Assembly: GCF_005049105.1 (NCBI RefSeq)
Contig: NZ_SUKA01000007.1
Location: 124,001 to 188,000 of the forward strand
Direction: 5' to 3'
Source of the DNA: Sphingobacterium alkalisoli
GTDB lineage: Bacteria; Bacteroidota; Bacteroidia; Sphingobacteriales; Sphingobacteriaceae
DNA: 64,000 nt
Shown here: piece after piece, positions 17,815 to 26,532 of the stretch
How positions within the stretch are numbered: position 1 is the stretch's first letter
Layout of the letters: every line of letters starts with the position of its first letter
Notes under the pieces: generated by a model
Seen by the model: only the letters and a program-made list of their open reading frames with translations
The model's database searches: none
Told to the model about the DNA's origin: nothing
Program-made: the position numbers and the translations under genes

Positions 17815-18244
17815 TCGGCATAATATCATTTTGATATCCATTGGCTTATTGATAATGTTTCTTCTGTATCTATCATCATGCCAATCGAATGTCAGTATCC
17901 AGACTGCTCAATATGCTGTCAATGGGCAAAAACTTTACATGAGCCATTGTCAAAATTGCCACGGCTCCAAAGGTGAGGGTCTTGCACAGCTTTATCCTCC
18001 TCTCACCGACAACGAATACTTCAAAAAAAACCGGACAAAACTAAGTTGTATTATACGTTATGGAATGAAGGAAAGTGTTGTGATCCACGGAAAAACATAC
18101 AAAAATCAAATGCCTGCAAATCCGCAATTAACCGAGTTGGATATTGCCTATATTCTCACTTACATTACAACTAATTTTGGCACAAGTGATAGTATTTATA
18201 GTCACAACGAGGTAAAAGAGGCTATAAAAGCGTGCGGTATTTAA
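17807..18244 (+). CDS. Membrane-anchored mono-heme cytochrome c
   Basis: The 145-aa protein has an N-terminal hydrophobic segment with a lipobox-like SSC (Cys 25), then a class I cytochrome c domain: heme-binding CQNCH (Cys 48, Cys 51, His 52), GEGLAQLYPPL, and a distal Met ligand at 102 (NQMPANPQL). It should carry electrons in the periplasm. Its start overlaps the SCO gene by 8 nt, implying translational coupling. Confidence 0.92.
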   Translation: MNNRHNIILISIGLLIMFLLYLSSCQSNVSIQTAQYAVNGQKLYMSHCQNCHGSKGEGLAQLYPPLTDNEYFKKNRTKLSCIIRYGMKESVVIHGKTYKNQMPANPQLTELDIAYILTYITTNFGTSDSIYSHNEVKEAIKACGI

Positions 18245-18320
18245 AATAAAACTTTCATGGTTTCATTGGGATCACACACAAATATGAAAGTTCTTGATGG
18301 CTTTTGAAAATATACACTTA

Positions 18321-18389
18321 CAAAAAAAAAGGTTTTCAAACGGGGAGAATGAAAACCTTTACTAACCAATTATAAACCTAAATTATGAT
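18321..18389 (-). ncRNA. Candidate trans-acting small RNA, about 70 nt
   Basis: A minus-strand promoter of perfect host form (18394-18424) points into a short unit ending in an intrinsic terminator. Predicted RNA: start near 18386-18389, about 28 nt of AU-rich single strand, then an 11-bp stem (18350-18360 with 18328-18338) whose 11-nt loop contains CUCCCC, followed by nine U. No credible ORF is present. Structure and size match enterobacterial-type sRNAs, and a C-rich loop could pair with G-rich targets. It lies between the cytochrome gene and the tetR gene, antisense to neither. Confidence 0.65.
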
Positions 18390-18393
18390 ACCA

Positions 18394-18424
18394 CAAAGAT
18401 AAGTGTAAAAAATACACCCGTCAA
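18394..18424 (-). promoter_or_regulatory. Promoter of the candidate small RNA
   Basis: On the minus strand: TTG (18422-18424), 20-bp spacer, TATCTTTG (18394-18401). This is a full match to the Bacteroidota sigma-A consensus. Confidence 0.7.
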
Positions 18425-18558
18425 GCCTTTTCTTAAAACTTAATAATTTCTTAATACAAAATATTCCTTTGTCGTTTTAGCCGACACTTTTCTGTATTTC
18501 CATTTCCAGACATCATTTATTATATAACAATAATTTGACACTAAAAATGATCTAAGAT

Positions 18559-18574
18559 GGTTACTTTTGTAACC
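18559..18574. promoter_or_regulatory. Inverted repeat over the tetR -7 box, candidate autoregulatory operator
   Basis: GGTTAC-tttt-GTAACC contains the -7 element TACTTTTG (18562-18569) of the tetR gene, whose ATG follows at 18577. A bound dimer would block its own transcription. The -33 element is unclear. Confidence 0.5.
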
Positions 18575-18576
18575 GA

Positions 18577-19161
18577 ATGAACGTTCAATTGACAGAAAAA
18601 ATAGAAATTATATTTAAGAGCACCTTGGAATTAATCTGTGAAAAGGGTTTTCACGGAACACCAATGAGCCAAATTGCAAAGCAATCTGATGTCGCTATAG
18701 GCACGATATATCATTATTTTCCATCAAAAGATAATTTGATTATCGAATTGTTTTGCTACTGCAAACAGAAAATAAACAATTACATATTTTCGGATTGGGA
18801 TTCTACGCTAAGCTACAAATCCCGCTTTTTTATCGTAATGCGAAAATTTTGCGCCTTCTACCTTGAAAATACGGATATGTTTAGTTTTATGGAACAATTT
18901 CATAATTCGCCATACTTAGAAATTTCAAGAAATTCTTGGGAAAAAAATCTGAATGAGGAAAATAATATTATGGCCTTTTTATATGAAGGTATGCGCATCG
19001 CAGAATTGCGAAACATTAATATTTATATCCTGACTTCTTCTTGTATTGGCATTGCAACCTCATTTGCAAAAAAGGTCATCTATGGCCCTCTAGAATTTAC
19101 GGATGAAAATTTAAATGAAATGATAGAAATAATCTGGAATGGTGTAAAACAACAGAATTAG
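18577..19161 (+). CDS. TetR/AcrR family transcriptional regulator
   Basis: A 194-aa TetR-type repressor. The N-terminal DNA-binding domain (about residues 5-55) shows ELICEKGFHGTPMSQIAKQSDVAIGTIYHYFPSKDNLI, the family signature. The all-helical C-terminal ligand pocket is divergent. It precedes a complete RND efflux operon on the same strand by 66 bp and most likely represses it in the absence of an inducing compound. Confidence 0.92.
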   Translation: MNVQLTEKIEIIFKSTLELICEKGFHGTPMSQIAKQSDVAIGTIYHYFPSKDNLIIELFCYCKQKINNYIFSDWDSTLSYKSRFFIVMRKFCAFYLENTDMFSFMEQFHNSPYLEISRNSWEKNLNEENNIMAFLYEGMRIAELRNINIYILTSSCIGIATSFAKKVIYGPLEFTDENLNEMIEIIWNGVKQQN

Positions 19162-19192
19162 TATGAAAGGTTCATATTTTCAAAACCGGACA

Positions 19193-19204
19193 TGTTATAT
19201 AACA
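19193..19204. promoter_or_regulatory. 12-bp palindrome before the efflux operon, candidate TetR operator
   Basis: TGTTATATAACA is a perfect palindrome 23 bp before the tolC-like start. The related string TTATATAACAA occurs upstream of tetR (about 18519-18530), so both transcription starts could be bound by the same regulator. Confidence 0.4.
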
Positions 19205-19227
19205 ACTAAAAAACACATTATACATAT

Positions 19228-20562
19228 ATGAATTTTAACTTTAAGCCTTTAATTGCTTTTGTATTTTTAGCAGTAGCTACTATTGGAGTACACGGTCAGA
19301 CTTCACGGCAAGATGGATTAAACAGCAATGCTAGCTTAGACGAGCTTATCGATTACGCGCTACGCAACAAAATCGAATTAAAGCAAGCGGGAATAGATCA
19401 GGCAATCGGAGAGAGAGAAATTGCTTCAGCCCTATCTGGTTGGTTTCCTCAGATCAGTGCTATGGGAAGTTTAAGCCACAACCTTATAGTACCCATTGCC
19501 AATATAGGCGGACAGAATATTCGCATGGGACAGACGAACAATAGCGCTTTAACTTTCCAGGCCGATCAAGCAATTTTGAGTCCTGAATTGTTCCAAGCAT
19601 CAAAGGCTGCGCGTTACGTACGTCAACAAAACGACCTCAATGTAGAGGACACCAAAATTAACACCGTTGTAGACGTCAGTAAGGCTTATTATGATATTTT
19701 AACCAGTGAGGAACAGATTAATATTATTGACGAGAACATACTCCGTTTACAAAGACAGTATAACGAGGCTAAGGCACGTTATGAAACAGGCTTAGTCGAT
19801 AAAACCGATTTTAAACGAGCACAGATTTCACTCAACAACGCAAATGCAGAGTTAAAATCTGCAAAAGAAATGCGTAAGTACAAATACGACTACATGAAAT
19901 TATTGCTCAGTATGCCACAGGGCGAACAGATCACCCTCTCTTTTACAAATCAAAACATGGAATCCAATATCTTATTAGATACCGCAGAACTGCTCCAGGT
20001 AGCTAAACGTGTGGAATTCCAACAATTGCAGACCCTTCAGGAAATCCAACGGCTAAATACGCAATATCAGAAATGGAATTACCTACCTCGTTTGAGTGCA
20101 TACGGCAACTACGGACTGAATTATCGAAATGATCGCTTTGCCAATTTATATTCTGACAATTTTCCTGCTTCGACGATAGGGTTAAATTTGACGATACCTA
20201 TCTTTCAAGGAACGAAACGAGTACAGGAAATCAAGAAATCGCAATTACAAGAAGAGCGTCTGAAATTGGATATGGAAAATTTAGAGAACCAGATCAGCAC
20301 GGAGTACTCTGCAGCTATGGCCTCTTACCGGGCCAATATGAACGAGTGGCGCAATGCAAGAGAAAATATGGATCTATCAGAAGAAGTATATAATACCATC
20401 AAATTACAGTATGATGCGGGCGTTAAGACCTATCTTGAGCTTATGACAGCAGAGACAGATCTGAAGACTACACAATTAAATTACCTCAACGTACTCTATG
20501 CAGTGTTATCTAGCAAACTAGATATCCAAAAAGCATTAGGCACCGTCAATACAATAAATTAA
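19228..20562 (+). CDS. TolC family outer membrane efflux protein
   Basis: The 444-aa protein has a signal peptide ending VHGQ and two OEP repeats of long amphipathic helices (about residues 30-230 and 240-440), with SLDELIDYALRNKIELKQA at the start of the first and LNLTIPIFQGTKR typical of the second. It forms the trimeric outer membrane channel of a tripartite pump. First structural gene of the tolC-acrA-acrB-like operon. Confidence 0.92.
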   Translation: MNFNFKPLIAFVFLAVATIGVHGQTSRQDGLNSNASLDELIDYALRNKIELKQAGIDQAIGEREIASALSGWFPQISAMGSLSHNLIVPIANIGGQNIRMGQTNNSALTFQADQAILSPELFQASKAARYVRQQNDLNVEDTKINTVVDVSKAYYDILTSEEQINIIDENILRLQRQYNEAKARYETGLVDKTDFKRAQISLNNANAELKSAKEMRKYKYDYMKLLLSMPQGEQITLSFTNQNMESNILLDTAELLQVAKRVEFQQLQTLQEIQRLNTQYQKWNYLPRLSAYGNYGLNYRNDRFANLYSDNFPASTIGLNLTIPIFQGTKRVQEIKKSQLQEERLKLDMENLENQISTEYSAAMASYRANMNEWRNARENMDLSEEVYNTIKLQYDAGVKTYLELMTAETDLKTTQLNYLNVLYAVLSSKLDIQKALGTVNTIN

Positions 20563-20594
20563 ACATTCCACCTCAACAAGAAATATACCATACA

Positions 20595-21716
20595 ATGAAT
20601 AAGAATCTATTATTTACGTCTTTACTTATTAGTTCAGGATTACTTTGGCAATCTTGTGGATCCAATGAGCAAAAAGGTGCCCCGACACAGCAAGGGGAGA
20701 TAGCTATCCCTGTGAGTACCGCAGTTGTCCAAAAAGAAATTATCTCCGGTACACGTAATTATCCAGCCAACGTGGTACCCTTGCAGGAAACCGAAATCCG
20801 TGCGGAAGTAACAGGTTATATCACCAATATATATATAAGTGATGGATCATACGTTAATAAAGGACAACGATTATATGAAATCGACCGGGTACGCTATCAA
20901 GCCGCTGTAGACCAAGCAAAGGCGAATCTGGAAATAGCAAAGGCTAATCTAGAAAGAACAGAGAAGGATCTACAACGTTATCAGACACTATCCGATCAAG
21001 ATGCAATCGCAAAACAAACGCTTGACTATGCCTTCACGGATGTCAATAACCAAAAAGCGCAGGTACAAGCAGCCGAAGCTGCCCTCACTACTGCACGCAC
21101 TAATTTGCAACGGTCGGTAATTATAGCACCCTTCTCAGGTAGCGTCGGTATTTCGCAAGTGCGCAATGGTGCCTTGGTCAGCGCAGGAACAACCTTGTTA
21201 AATACTATCAGTTCAACGAATCCTATCGCTGTCGAATTTCCAATCAGTGAGAAAGATATTACCGAATTCACCAAACTGCAAGCAGGTAGTGCTAATACGG
21301 AAATATACGTGACGTTACCTGATGGCACGAAATACGAAGCTCCCGGAAAAATATCAACCATCGATCGAGCAGTAGATAGTCAAACCGGAACGTTAAAAGT
21401 AAGAGCGTCCTTCCCTAACGGTGATAACCTACTACGTGCAGGGATGAATGCAACGCTCAATGTACAAAGCAAATCAGCAACAGAAGAGCTTATCATCCCT
21501 TATAAAGCCATCTTTGAACAATTGGGTACATTTAACGTATACACTGTAAATGACAGCAGTAAAGTGGAGCTTAAACAAGTCGCGTTAGGTAGTAAAATTG
21601 GTGACAAAGTAGTTATCACGCAAGGGTTAGAAGTAGGCCAAAAGATCGTAGTAGATGGTACTACAGCGCTAAGACCCGGTGCTACAATAACAGACAATGC
21701 AGAAAGTAAAAAATAG
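20595..21716 (+). CDS. RND efflux periplasmic adaptor (membrane fusion protein)
   Basis: A lipoprotein (lipobox WQSC, Cys 21) of 373 aa with the HlyD/AcrA layout: barrel-sandwich hybrid halves (EIRAEVTGYITNIYISDGSYVNKGQRLYEID and IIAPFSGSVGIS), an intervening helical hairpin (about residues 100-165), beta-barrel and membrane-proximal domains. It links the inner membrane RND pump to the TolC channel. Gap of 32 bp from tolC and 28 bp to the pump gene. Confidence 0.92.
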   Translation: MNKNLLFTSLLISSGLLWQSCGSNEQKGAPTQQGEIAIPVSTAVVQKEIISGTRNYPANVVPLQETEIRAEVTGYITNIYISDGSYVNKGQRLYEIDRVRYQAAVDQAKANLEIAKANLERTEKDLQRYQTLSDQDAIAKQTLDYAFTDVNNQKAQVQAAEAALTTARTNLQRSVIIAPFSGSVGISQVRNGALVSAGTTLLNTISSTNPIAVEFPISEKDITEFTKLQAGSANTEIYVTLPDGTKYEAPGKISTIDRAVDSQTGTLKVRASFPNGDNLLRAGMNATLNVQSKSATEELIIPYKAIFEQLGTFNVYTVNDSSKVELKQVALGSKIGDKVVITQGLEVGQKIVVDGTTALRPGATITDNAESKK

Positions 21717-21744
21717 TATTTGCTAGGATCCAAATTAAAAAATA

Positions 21745-24700
21745 ATGATTTCAGAAGTATTTATAAAAAGACCGGTCACAGCGATCGTGATATCCATCCT
21801 GATCTCTGTGCTCGGATTGATATCCATTACGACACTGCCGATTAGTCAATATCCATCTATCGCTCCCCCTACGGTAACCGTAACGGCAAATTATACGGGT
21901 GCCGATGCCCAGACAGTTGAGCAGACCGTTACGACGCCAATAGAGAGTCAGATCAATGGTACACCTGGCATGATCTACATGTCATCCAACAGTACTTCCA
22001 ATGGTCAATCACAGATTACGGTGACCTTTGAAGTAGGAACAGATATCGACATTGCTACATTAGACGTACAAAACCGTGTAGGCATTGCCGAACCCTCCTT
22101 GCCCGAGGCTGTTCGTCGGTTGGGGGTTACCACGCGTAAGGCAAATACCGATATCCTGATGTTGGTATCTTTGGTATCGCCTAACGGCACCCGTGATGAC
22201 AAGTTCTTGTCCAATTATGCCAATTTATATGTCAAAGACGCGTTGATGCGTGTAACAGGTGTAGGTGATGTAACCGCATTTGGCCAACCGTTCTCTATGC
22301 GTGTATGGCTTGATGCCAACAAATTGGCAAATCTAAACATGTCCCCAGCGGACATCTCTACGGCAATTGGTGAACAGAATATACGTGTACCGGGAGGTAG
22401 TGTGGGCGGACGTCCGCAGGAATCCAGTACCGTATTCGAATACCCGGTAATTACGGATAGTGATCTATCCGATGTAGACGATTTCGAAAATATTGTGGTG
22501 AAAACCAATATAGACGGATCCATTGTATTGCTAAAAGATGTAGCCCGTATTGAATTAGGTCAATTTAGTTATGGAACCAGTACCAAAGTAAACGGGATGA
22601 CCTCTACCGGTATGATGATCAATCAAACACCAGGGGGTAATGCGGTACAGACTGCAGAAGGTATCTACGCGGCCCTTGACAAACTTCAGGAATCTTTTCC
22701 CGAAGATGTCGAGTATGTGGTTGGATACGAAACCGTATCTGTTGTCAATGCTTCTATCGAATCGGTCATACATACATTAGTAGAAGCCCTTCTCCTTGTT
22801 ACGGTAGTTGTCTTTTTCTTCCTACAAAGCTGGAGGGCGACACTCATTCCCGTATTAGCAATTCCAGTATCCATTATCGGTACATTTATATTCTTTACCC
22901 TATTTGGCTTCTCTATCAACAACCTGACTATGCTTGCATTTGTATTAGCCATTGGTATAGTTGTGGATGATGCGATTGTTGTCGTAGAGGCTGTTCAGCA
23001 TTATATAGATCACTATAAAATGAGTGCCAAGGAGGCTACCGTACGAGCGATGAAAGACATTACAGCACCAGTAATTGCTATCGCATTAATCCTTGCCGCC
23101 GTATTTGTACCGGTAGGTTTTATACCTGGTATGGTAGGTCAGTTATACCAACAATTCGCAATTACCATTGCTGTCTCTGTAATGCTATCCGCCTTTATAG
23201 CCCTTTCATTGACACCAGCATTGTGCTCGTTGTTATTAAAACCCACCAGCGTCAAAAAAGAATCTAGAGGACTGAATAAGTTTTTCTATAAGTTTAATGT
23301 TTGGTTTGATAAGGTTACATATAAATATTCCAAAGGCGTTCGGAGAGCTATCAAAGCTGCTCCTCTCGCCCTTATCCTTCTATTATGTATCTTCATCGGT
23401 ACAGGTTGGATGTTCCAAACCAAACCTACAGGGTTTATTCCTTCCGAGGATGGAGGAATGTTTTTCGCAGGTGTAACACTACCTGAAGGGTCGTCCTCAA
23501 GCCGAACCGACTCCGTATTAACGGAGCTTGAAACAGAACTTCGGAAAGATTTCCCTGAAATAAACTACATCACCGCGATATCGGGTATCAATATTTTGAA
23601 TCGCGCGTTCAAACCCAATGGTGCGACGCTATTCGTTTCGCTAAAGCATTGGAATGAACGTAAGCGCACAGCTGGTGAGATCACGGGAGCGATTATGGGT
23701 AAATTTAGTCAATACCCCAAAGCCCGTATTCTGGCGGTAACCCCTCCCGCTATTCCAGGTCTAGGTACTTCCGGTGGCTTCTCTATGCTACTGCAGGATT
23801 TACAAACTGTGGATATCAAAGAATTTGAAGCCACGGTTGGCAAATTTCTGATGGCCGCCAATCAGCGCCCCGAACTCGGAATGGCCTATACCCTATTTAA
23901 CTCGAACTCTCCGAACTATAAGTTAGAAGTCAAGAGAGAACAAGCCAAACGTATGGGTGTGCCTATCTCCAGTATCTATGCCACGATATCGTCTTATTTG
24001 GGAAGTAGCTATGTCAATGATTTCACGAAGTACGGACGTAACTTCCGCGTAGTAACCCAGGCAGACGTTGAATACCGTATGAATATAGAAGACATCAATA
24101 AGCTTTATGTAAATAACGTACAGGGTAATCCAGTTCCTATGGGATCTTTGGTAAGTTATGAACTTGTCACTATGCCTTCGATTATCAATCACTACAATAT
24201 TTTCCGTAGTATTGAGGTAAGCGGAAGTGCCGCTCCTGGGTATAGTTCGGGAGATGCATTGAAAGCCTTAGAAGAAGTTGCTGCAGAAAATCTGCCCAAC
24301 GGATATGACTATCAGTTTTCGGGATTATCCTTACAGGAAAAGCAGTCCGGATCACAAACAATACAGATCTTTGCATTATGTATCCTATTTGTATTCTTGC
24401 TCCTAGCCTCCTTATACGAAAGTTGGTCCGTACCATTCTCTATCCTGTTATCCGTCCCCTTGGGTGTATTTGGAGCTATTTTGGCATTAACCTTATTACC
24501 GCAGCTTGATAACAATATCTTTGCGCAAATTGGTTTGGTGACCATCATCGGTCTAGCGGCCAAGAACGCGATTCTAATTGTAGAGTTTGCAAAAGAAAGG
24601 GTCGATATCGGTATGAATCTAATTGATGCTACCCTTGATGCCGTCAAATTACGTCTAAGACCTATTATCATGACATCGTTGGCATTCATCCTAGGTATTA

Positions 24701-24915
24701 TTCCGCTGATGCTTTCCACAGGCGCGGGAGCAGTATCCCGTCAAACTATCGGTTGGACCGTATTCGGTGGTATGACTGCCGCTACGTTCTTAGCCATTTT
24801 CTTCGTACCCGTTCTTTTTGTAGTCATCACCAGACTGGCTTACGGAAAGAAAAAATTAGCTGAATTAGAAGCTAATTTTGACGAAGAAAAGAAAAAGAGC
24901 TTGAGTGCACATTAA
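21745..24915 (+). CDS. RND family multidrug efflux transporter (AcrB/HAE1 type)
   Basis: A full-length 1056-aa HAE1 pump with twelve transmembrane helices and two large periplasmic domains. The proton relay is present: two Asp in AIGIVVDDAIVVVEAV on TM4, with matching polar residues in TM10 (GLAAKNAILIVEFAKE). FIKRPVTAIVISILISVLGLIS-type N-terminus and TGVGDVTAFG are family hallmarks. Predicted to expel hydrophobic drugs, detergents or bile-like compounds using proton motive force. Last gene of the TetR-controlled operon, followed by a terminator. Confidence 0.95.
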   Translation: MISEVFIKRPVTAIVISILISVLGLISITTLPISQYPSIAPPTVTVTANYTGADAQTVEQTVTTPIESQINGTPGMIYMSSNSTSNGQSQITVTFEVGTDIDIATLDVQNRVGIAEPSLPEAVRRLGVTTRKANTDILMLVSLVSPNGTRDDKFLSNYANLYVKDALMRVTGVGDVTAFGQPFSMRVWLDANKLANLNMSPADISTAIGEQNIRVPGGSVGGRPQESSTVFEYPVITDSDLSDVDDFENIVVKTNIDGSIVLLKDVARIELGQFSYGTSTKVNGMTSTGMMINQTPGGNAVQTAEGIYAALDKLQESFPEDVEYVVGYETVSVVNASIESVIHTLVEALLLVTVVVFFFLQSWRATLIPVLAIPVSIIGTFIFFTLFGFSINNLTMLAFVLAIGIVVDDAIVVVEAVQHYIDHYKMSAKEATVRAMKDITAPVIAIALILAAVFVPVGFIPGMVGQLYQQFAITIAVSVMLSAFIALSLTPALCSLLLKPTSVKKESRGLNKFFYKFNVWFDKVTYKYSKGVRRAIKAAPLALILLLCIFIGTGWMFQTKPTGFIPSEDGGMFFAGVTLPEGSSSSRTDSVLTELETELRKDFPEINYITAISGINILNRAFKPNGATLFVSLKHWNERKRTAGEITGAIMGKFSQYPKARILAVTPPAIPGLGTSGGFSMLLQDLQTVDIKEFEATVGKFLMAANQRPELGMAYTLFNSNSPNYKLEVKREQAKRMGVPISSIYATISSYLGSSYVNDFTKYGRNFRVVTQADVEYRMNIEDINKLYVNNVQGNPVPMGSLVSYELVTMPSIINHYNIFRSIEVSGSAAPGYSSGDALKALEEVAAENLPNGYDYQFSGLSLQEKQSGSQTIQIFALCILFVFLLLASLYESWSVPFSILLSVPLGVFGAILALTLLPQLDNNIFAQIGLVTIIGLAAKNAILIVEFAKERVDIGMNLIDATLDAVKLRLRPIIMTSLAFILGIIPLMLSTGAGAVSRQTIGWTVFGGMTAATFLAIFFVPVLFVVITRLAYGKKKLAELEANFDEEKKKSLSAH

Positions 24916-24939
24916 TAAATTGATAAATTTATCTTCTCA

Positions 24940-24971
24940 AGAGCCAGCTAGTTTAGTTGGCTCTTTCTATT
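24940..24971 (+). terminator. Intrinsic terminator of the RND operon
   Basis: 11-bp stem (24940-24950 with 24954-24964, one G-T pair), 3-nt loop, then a T-rich tail. Confidence 0.8.
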
Positions 24972-25034
24972 TAGAGGAATAAAAACGAATCACTTTAATA
25001 ATCAAGAAGTTTAATGAATGTCACTAAAATATTT

Positions 25035-25064
25035 TTGGAAAATACGCTAGAAAACCTATATTTG
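25035..25064 (+). promoter_or_regulatory. Promoter of tRNA-Leu
   Basis: TTG (25035-25037), exactly 19-bp spacer, TATATTTG (25057-25064): the best host promoter in the window and a useful reference for the phage promoters. The tRNA starts 22 nt later. Confidence 0.8.
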
Positions 25065-25086
25065 CATCGTCATCAAGATACAGCAA

Positions 25087-25168
25087 GCCCAGCTGGCGGA
25101 ATTGGTAGACGCGTTGGTCTCAAACACCAATATCTTCGGATGTGCCGGTTCGACTCCGGCGCTGGGTA
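25087..25168 (+). tRNA. tRNA-Leu (CAA anticodon), probable phage attachment site
   Basis: A class II tRNA of 82 nt. Acceptor stem 25087-25093 pairs with 25161-25167 (with a G-U closing pair) and is followed by A; the D-loop (GGAATTGGTAGACG), anticodon stem TTGGT/ACCAA around CTCAAAC, a short variable arm and the TPsiC arm GCCGG-TTCGACT-CCGGC are intact. CCA is not encoded. A tyrosine integrase and a prophage start directly downstream, so the 3' end of this gene is the likely attL core; the matching attR copy would be beyond the right edge. Confidence 0.93.
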
Positions 25169-25172
25169 CTTT

Positions 25173-25203
25173 AAAGCTATAGCGAAAAAAACGCTATAGC
25201 TTT
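25173..25203 (+). terminator. Terminator after tRNA-Leu
   Basis: Perfect 12-bp stem (25173-25184 with 25192-25203), A7 loop and T run. Whether it belongs to host or phage depends on the exact att crossover. Confidence 0.8.
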
Positions 25204-25275
25204 TTACAGTAAAAAGGGCATTTAAACGCTCTTAACCTCCCCTGAGCATGGTGAGGTCCCGTGCCATTTGATAGG

Positions 25276-25297
25276 TTTTTGTCGACTTTTTGTCGAC
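25276..25297. repeat. Tandem 11-bp repeat before integrase
   Basis: TTTTTGTCGAC occurs twice in direct tandem, 18 bp before the integrase ATG, each copy containing the palindrome GTCGAC. Possible arm-type integrase site or operator for the integrase gene. Confidence 0.5.
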
Positions 25298-25314
25298 CAT
25301 AAAAAAACATACCT

Positions 25315-26532
25315 ATGAAATATAACAGCACGGCTAAAACAGAAGCCATGTTCAAATTTTCAACAAAATTGTTTTTCAACAAAAACAAGATCACCCGATT
25401 GGGTGAAGTAGCGCTTTACCTCGAAATATATATTTCGACGAAAGGCAATTACGCACGCGAACGCTTACCCCTCGATCTGCGCTGGCCGGTAGACCGTATC
25501 GATCTGCAAAACTCTACTTTGCTACCCCGTATGCGCGACGATCAAGACGTAAATGATTATAACATGATCATTCTAAGCGAGCGTGCAAAGCACAATGAAA
25601 TTGCGAAGATGTATCGGCTATCCAACCGGATCCCGACCGTAAAAGATTTAAAACGCGAATTGATCTTTGCCGATTCCAAAAAATCCGTAGTAGCCTATTT
25701 CGAATTTCGCCGTAAGGAATTATACCGTATGCGCGCCATATCCTATCAGACATACAAGAACTACGGAACGACAAACGGCAGGATTGAAGAATTCCAACTC
25801 GACGTACGATTCGACCAGGTGAATAAAAAATGGATGGATAAATTCAAAGCCTATCTAAAAGCAAAGGGCAATGCACATAATACCGTCTGGACCCGGCTAA
25901 AAGATGTAAAGGCGTTGTTAAAAGTTGCCAATGATGAGACAACGATATATGTAGATCCCGCAGCCATTGAATACGAAAACCGGTATACCGAAACCCCAAC
26001 GACTTTCCTCAATCGGGATGAGATCCGGGAACTGTTAACGCTGGTACGCTCCAATACACTCAAAGACGAAGATCAAAACGTCTTAAAAGCATTTCTATTT
26101 TCGTGTTTTACCTCGCTACGGATCTCCGACATCTACGAAGCCAACCAGGGCTGGATGCTGTCCGAAAATTTCCTCATGTTCACAATGGTAAAAAACAGGC
26201 AGAAAAAGCCAAAAAAGATAAAGATCCCCATTGCTTCGATCGCAAAAGAATTTATCAGCACAACGTTGAACCAGTTTTTCAAGCTGCCAACCCAGCAGGA
26301 ATACAACCGTACATTAAAGGATATCGCAATAGCTGCAGGGATTAAAAAGAACTTGACTTCCCACGTCGGCCGGCATACATTTGGGTATATCTTTATGACC
26401 TCCGTGGGCGATATCTATGCGTTAAAAGAAATAATGGGCCATTCCAAGATAGAAACGACCCAACGATATGCGCACCTCGATGAGGATTATAAGTTAGAGC
26501 AAGTAATGAAGATTGGGGTAGGGTTTGTTTAA
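25315..26532 (+). CDS. int: Tyrosine-type site-specific integrase
   Basis: The 405-aa recombinase has an N-terminal arm-binding region (about 1-90), a SAM-like core-binding domain (about 110-215) and a C-terminal catalytic domain with the active-site set: Arg 269 (TSLRISD), His 350 and Arg 353 (HVGRHTF), His 376 (MGHSKIETT) and nucleophile Tyr 385 (QRYAHL). It should integrate and, with a partner, excise the phage at tRNA-Leu. Its stop codon overlaps that of the tail fibre gene by 4 bp in convergent orientation, which argues that it belongs to the phage. Confidence 0.95.
   Translation: MKYNSTAKTEAMFKFSTKLFFNKNKITRLGEVALYLEIYISTKGNYARERLPLDLRWPVDRIDLQNSTLLPRMRDDQDVNDYNMIILSERAKHNEIAKMYRLSNRIPTVKDLKRELIFADSKKSVVAYFEFRRKELYRMRAISYQTYKNYGTTNGRIEEFQLDVRFDQVNKKWMDKFKAYLKAKGNAHNTVWTRLKDVKALLKVANDETTIYVDPAAIEYENRYTETPTTFLNRDEIRELLTLVRSNTLKDEDQNVLKAFLFSCFTSLRISDIYEANQGWMLSENFLMFTMVKNRQKKPKKIKIPIASIAKEFISTTLNQFFKLPTQQEYNRTLKDIAIAAGIKKNLTSHVGRHTFGYIFMTSVGDIYALKEIMGHSKIETTQRYAHLDEDYKLEQVMKIGVGFV

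Noticed and set aside
18250..18292. 9-bp inverted repeat after the cytochrome c gene
   Set aside because: A 25-nt loop and no T-run make it a weak terminator, so it was not listed.
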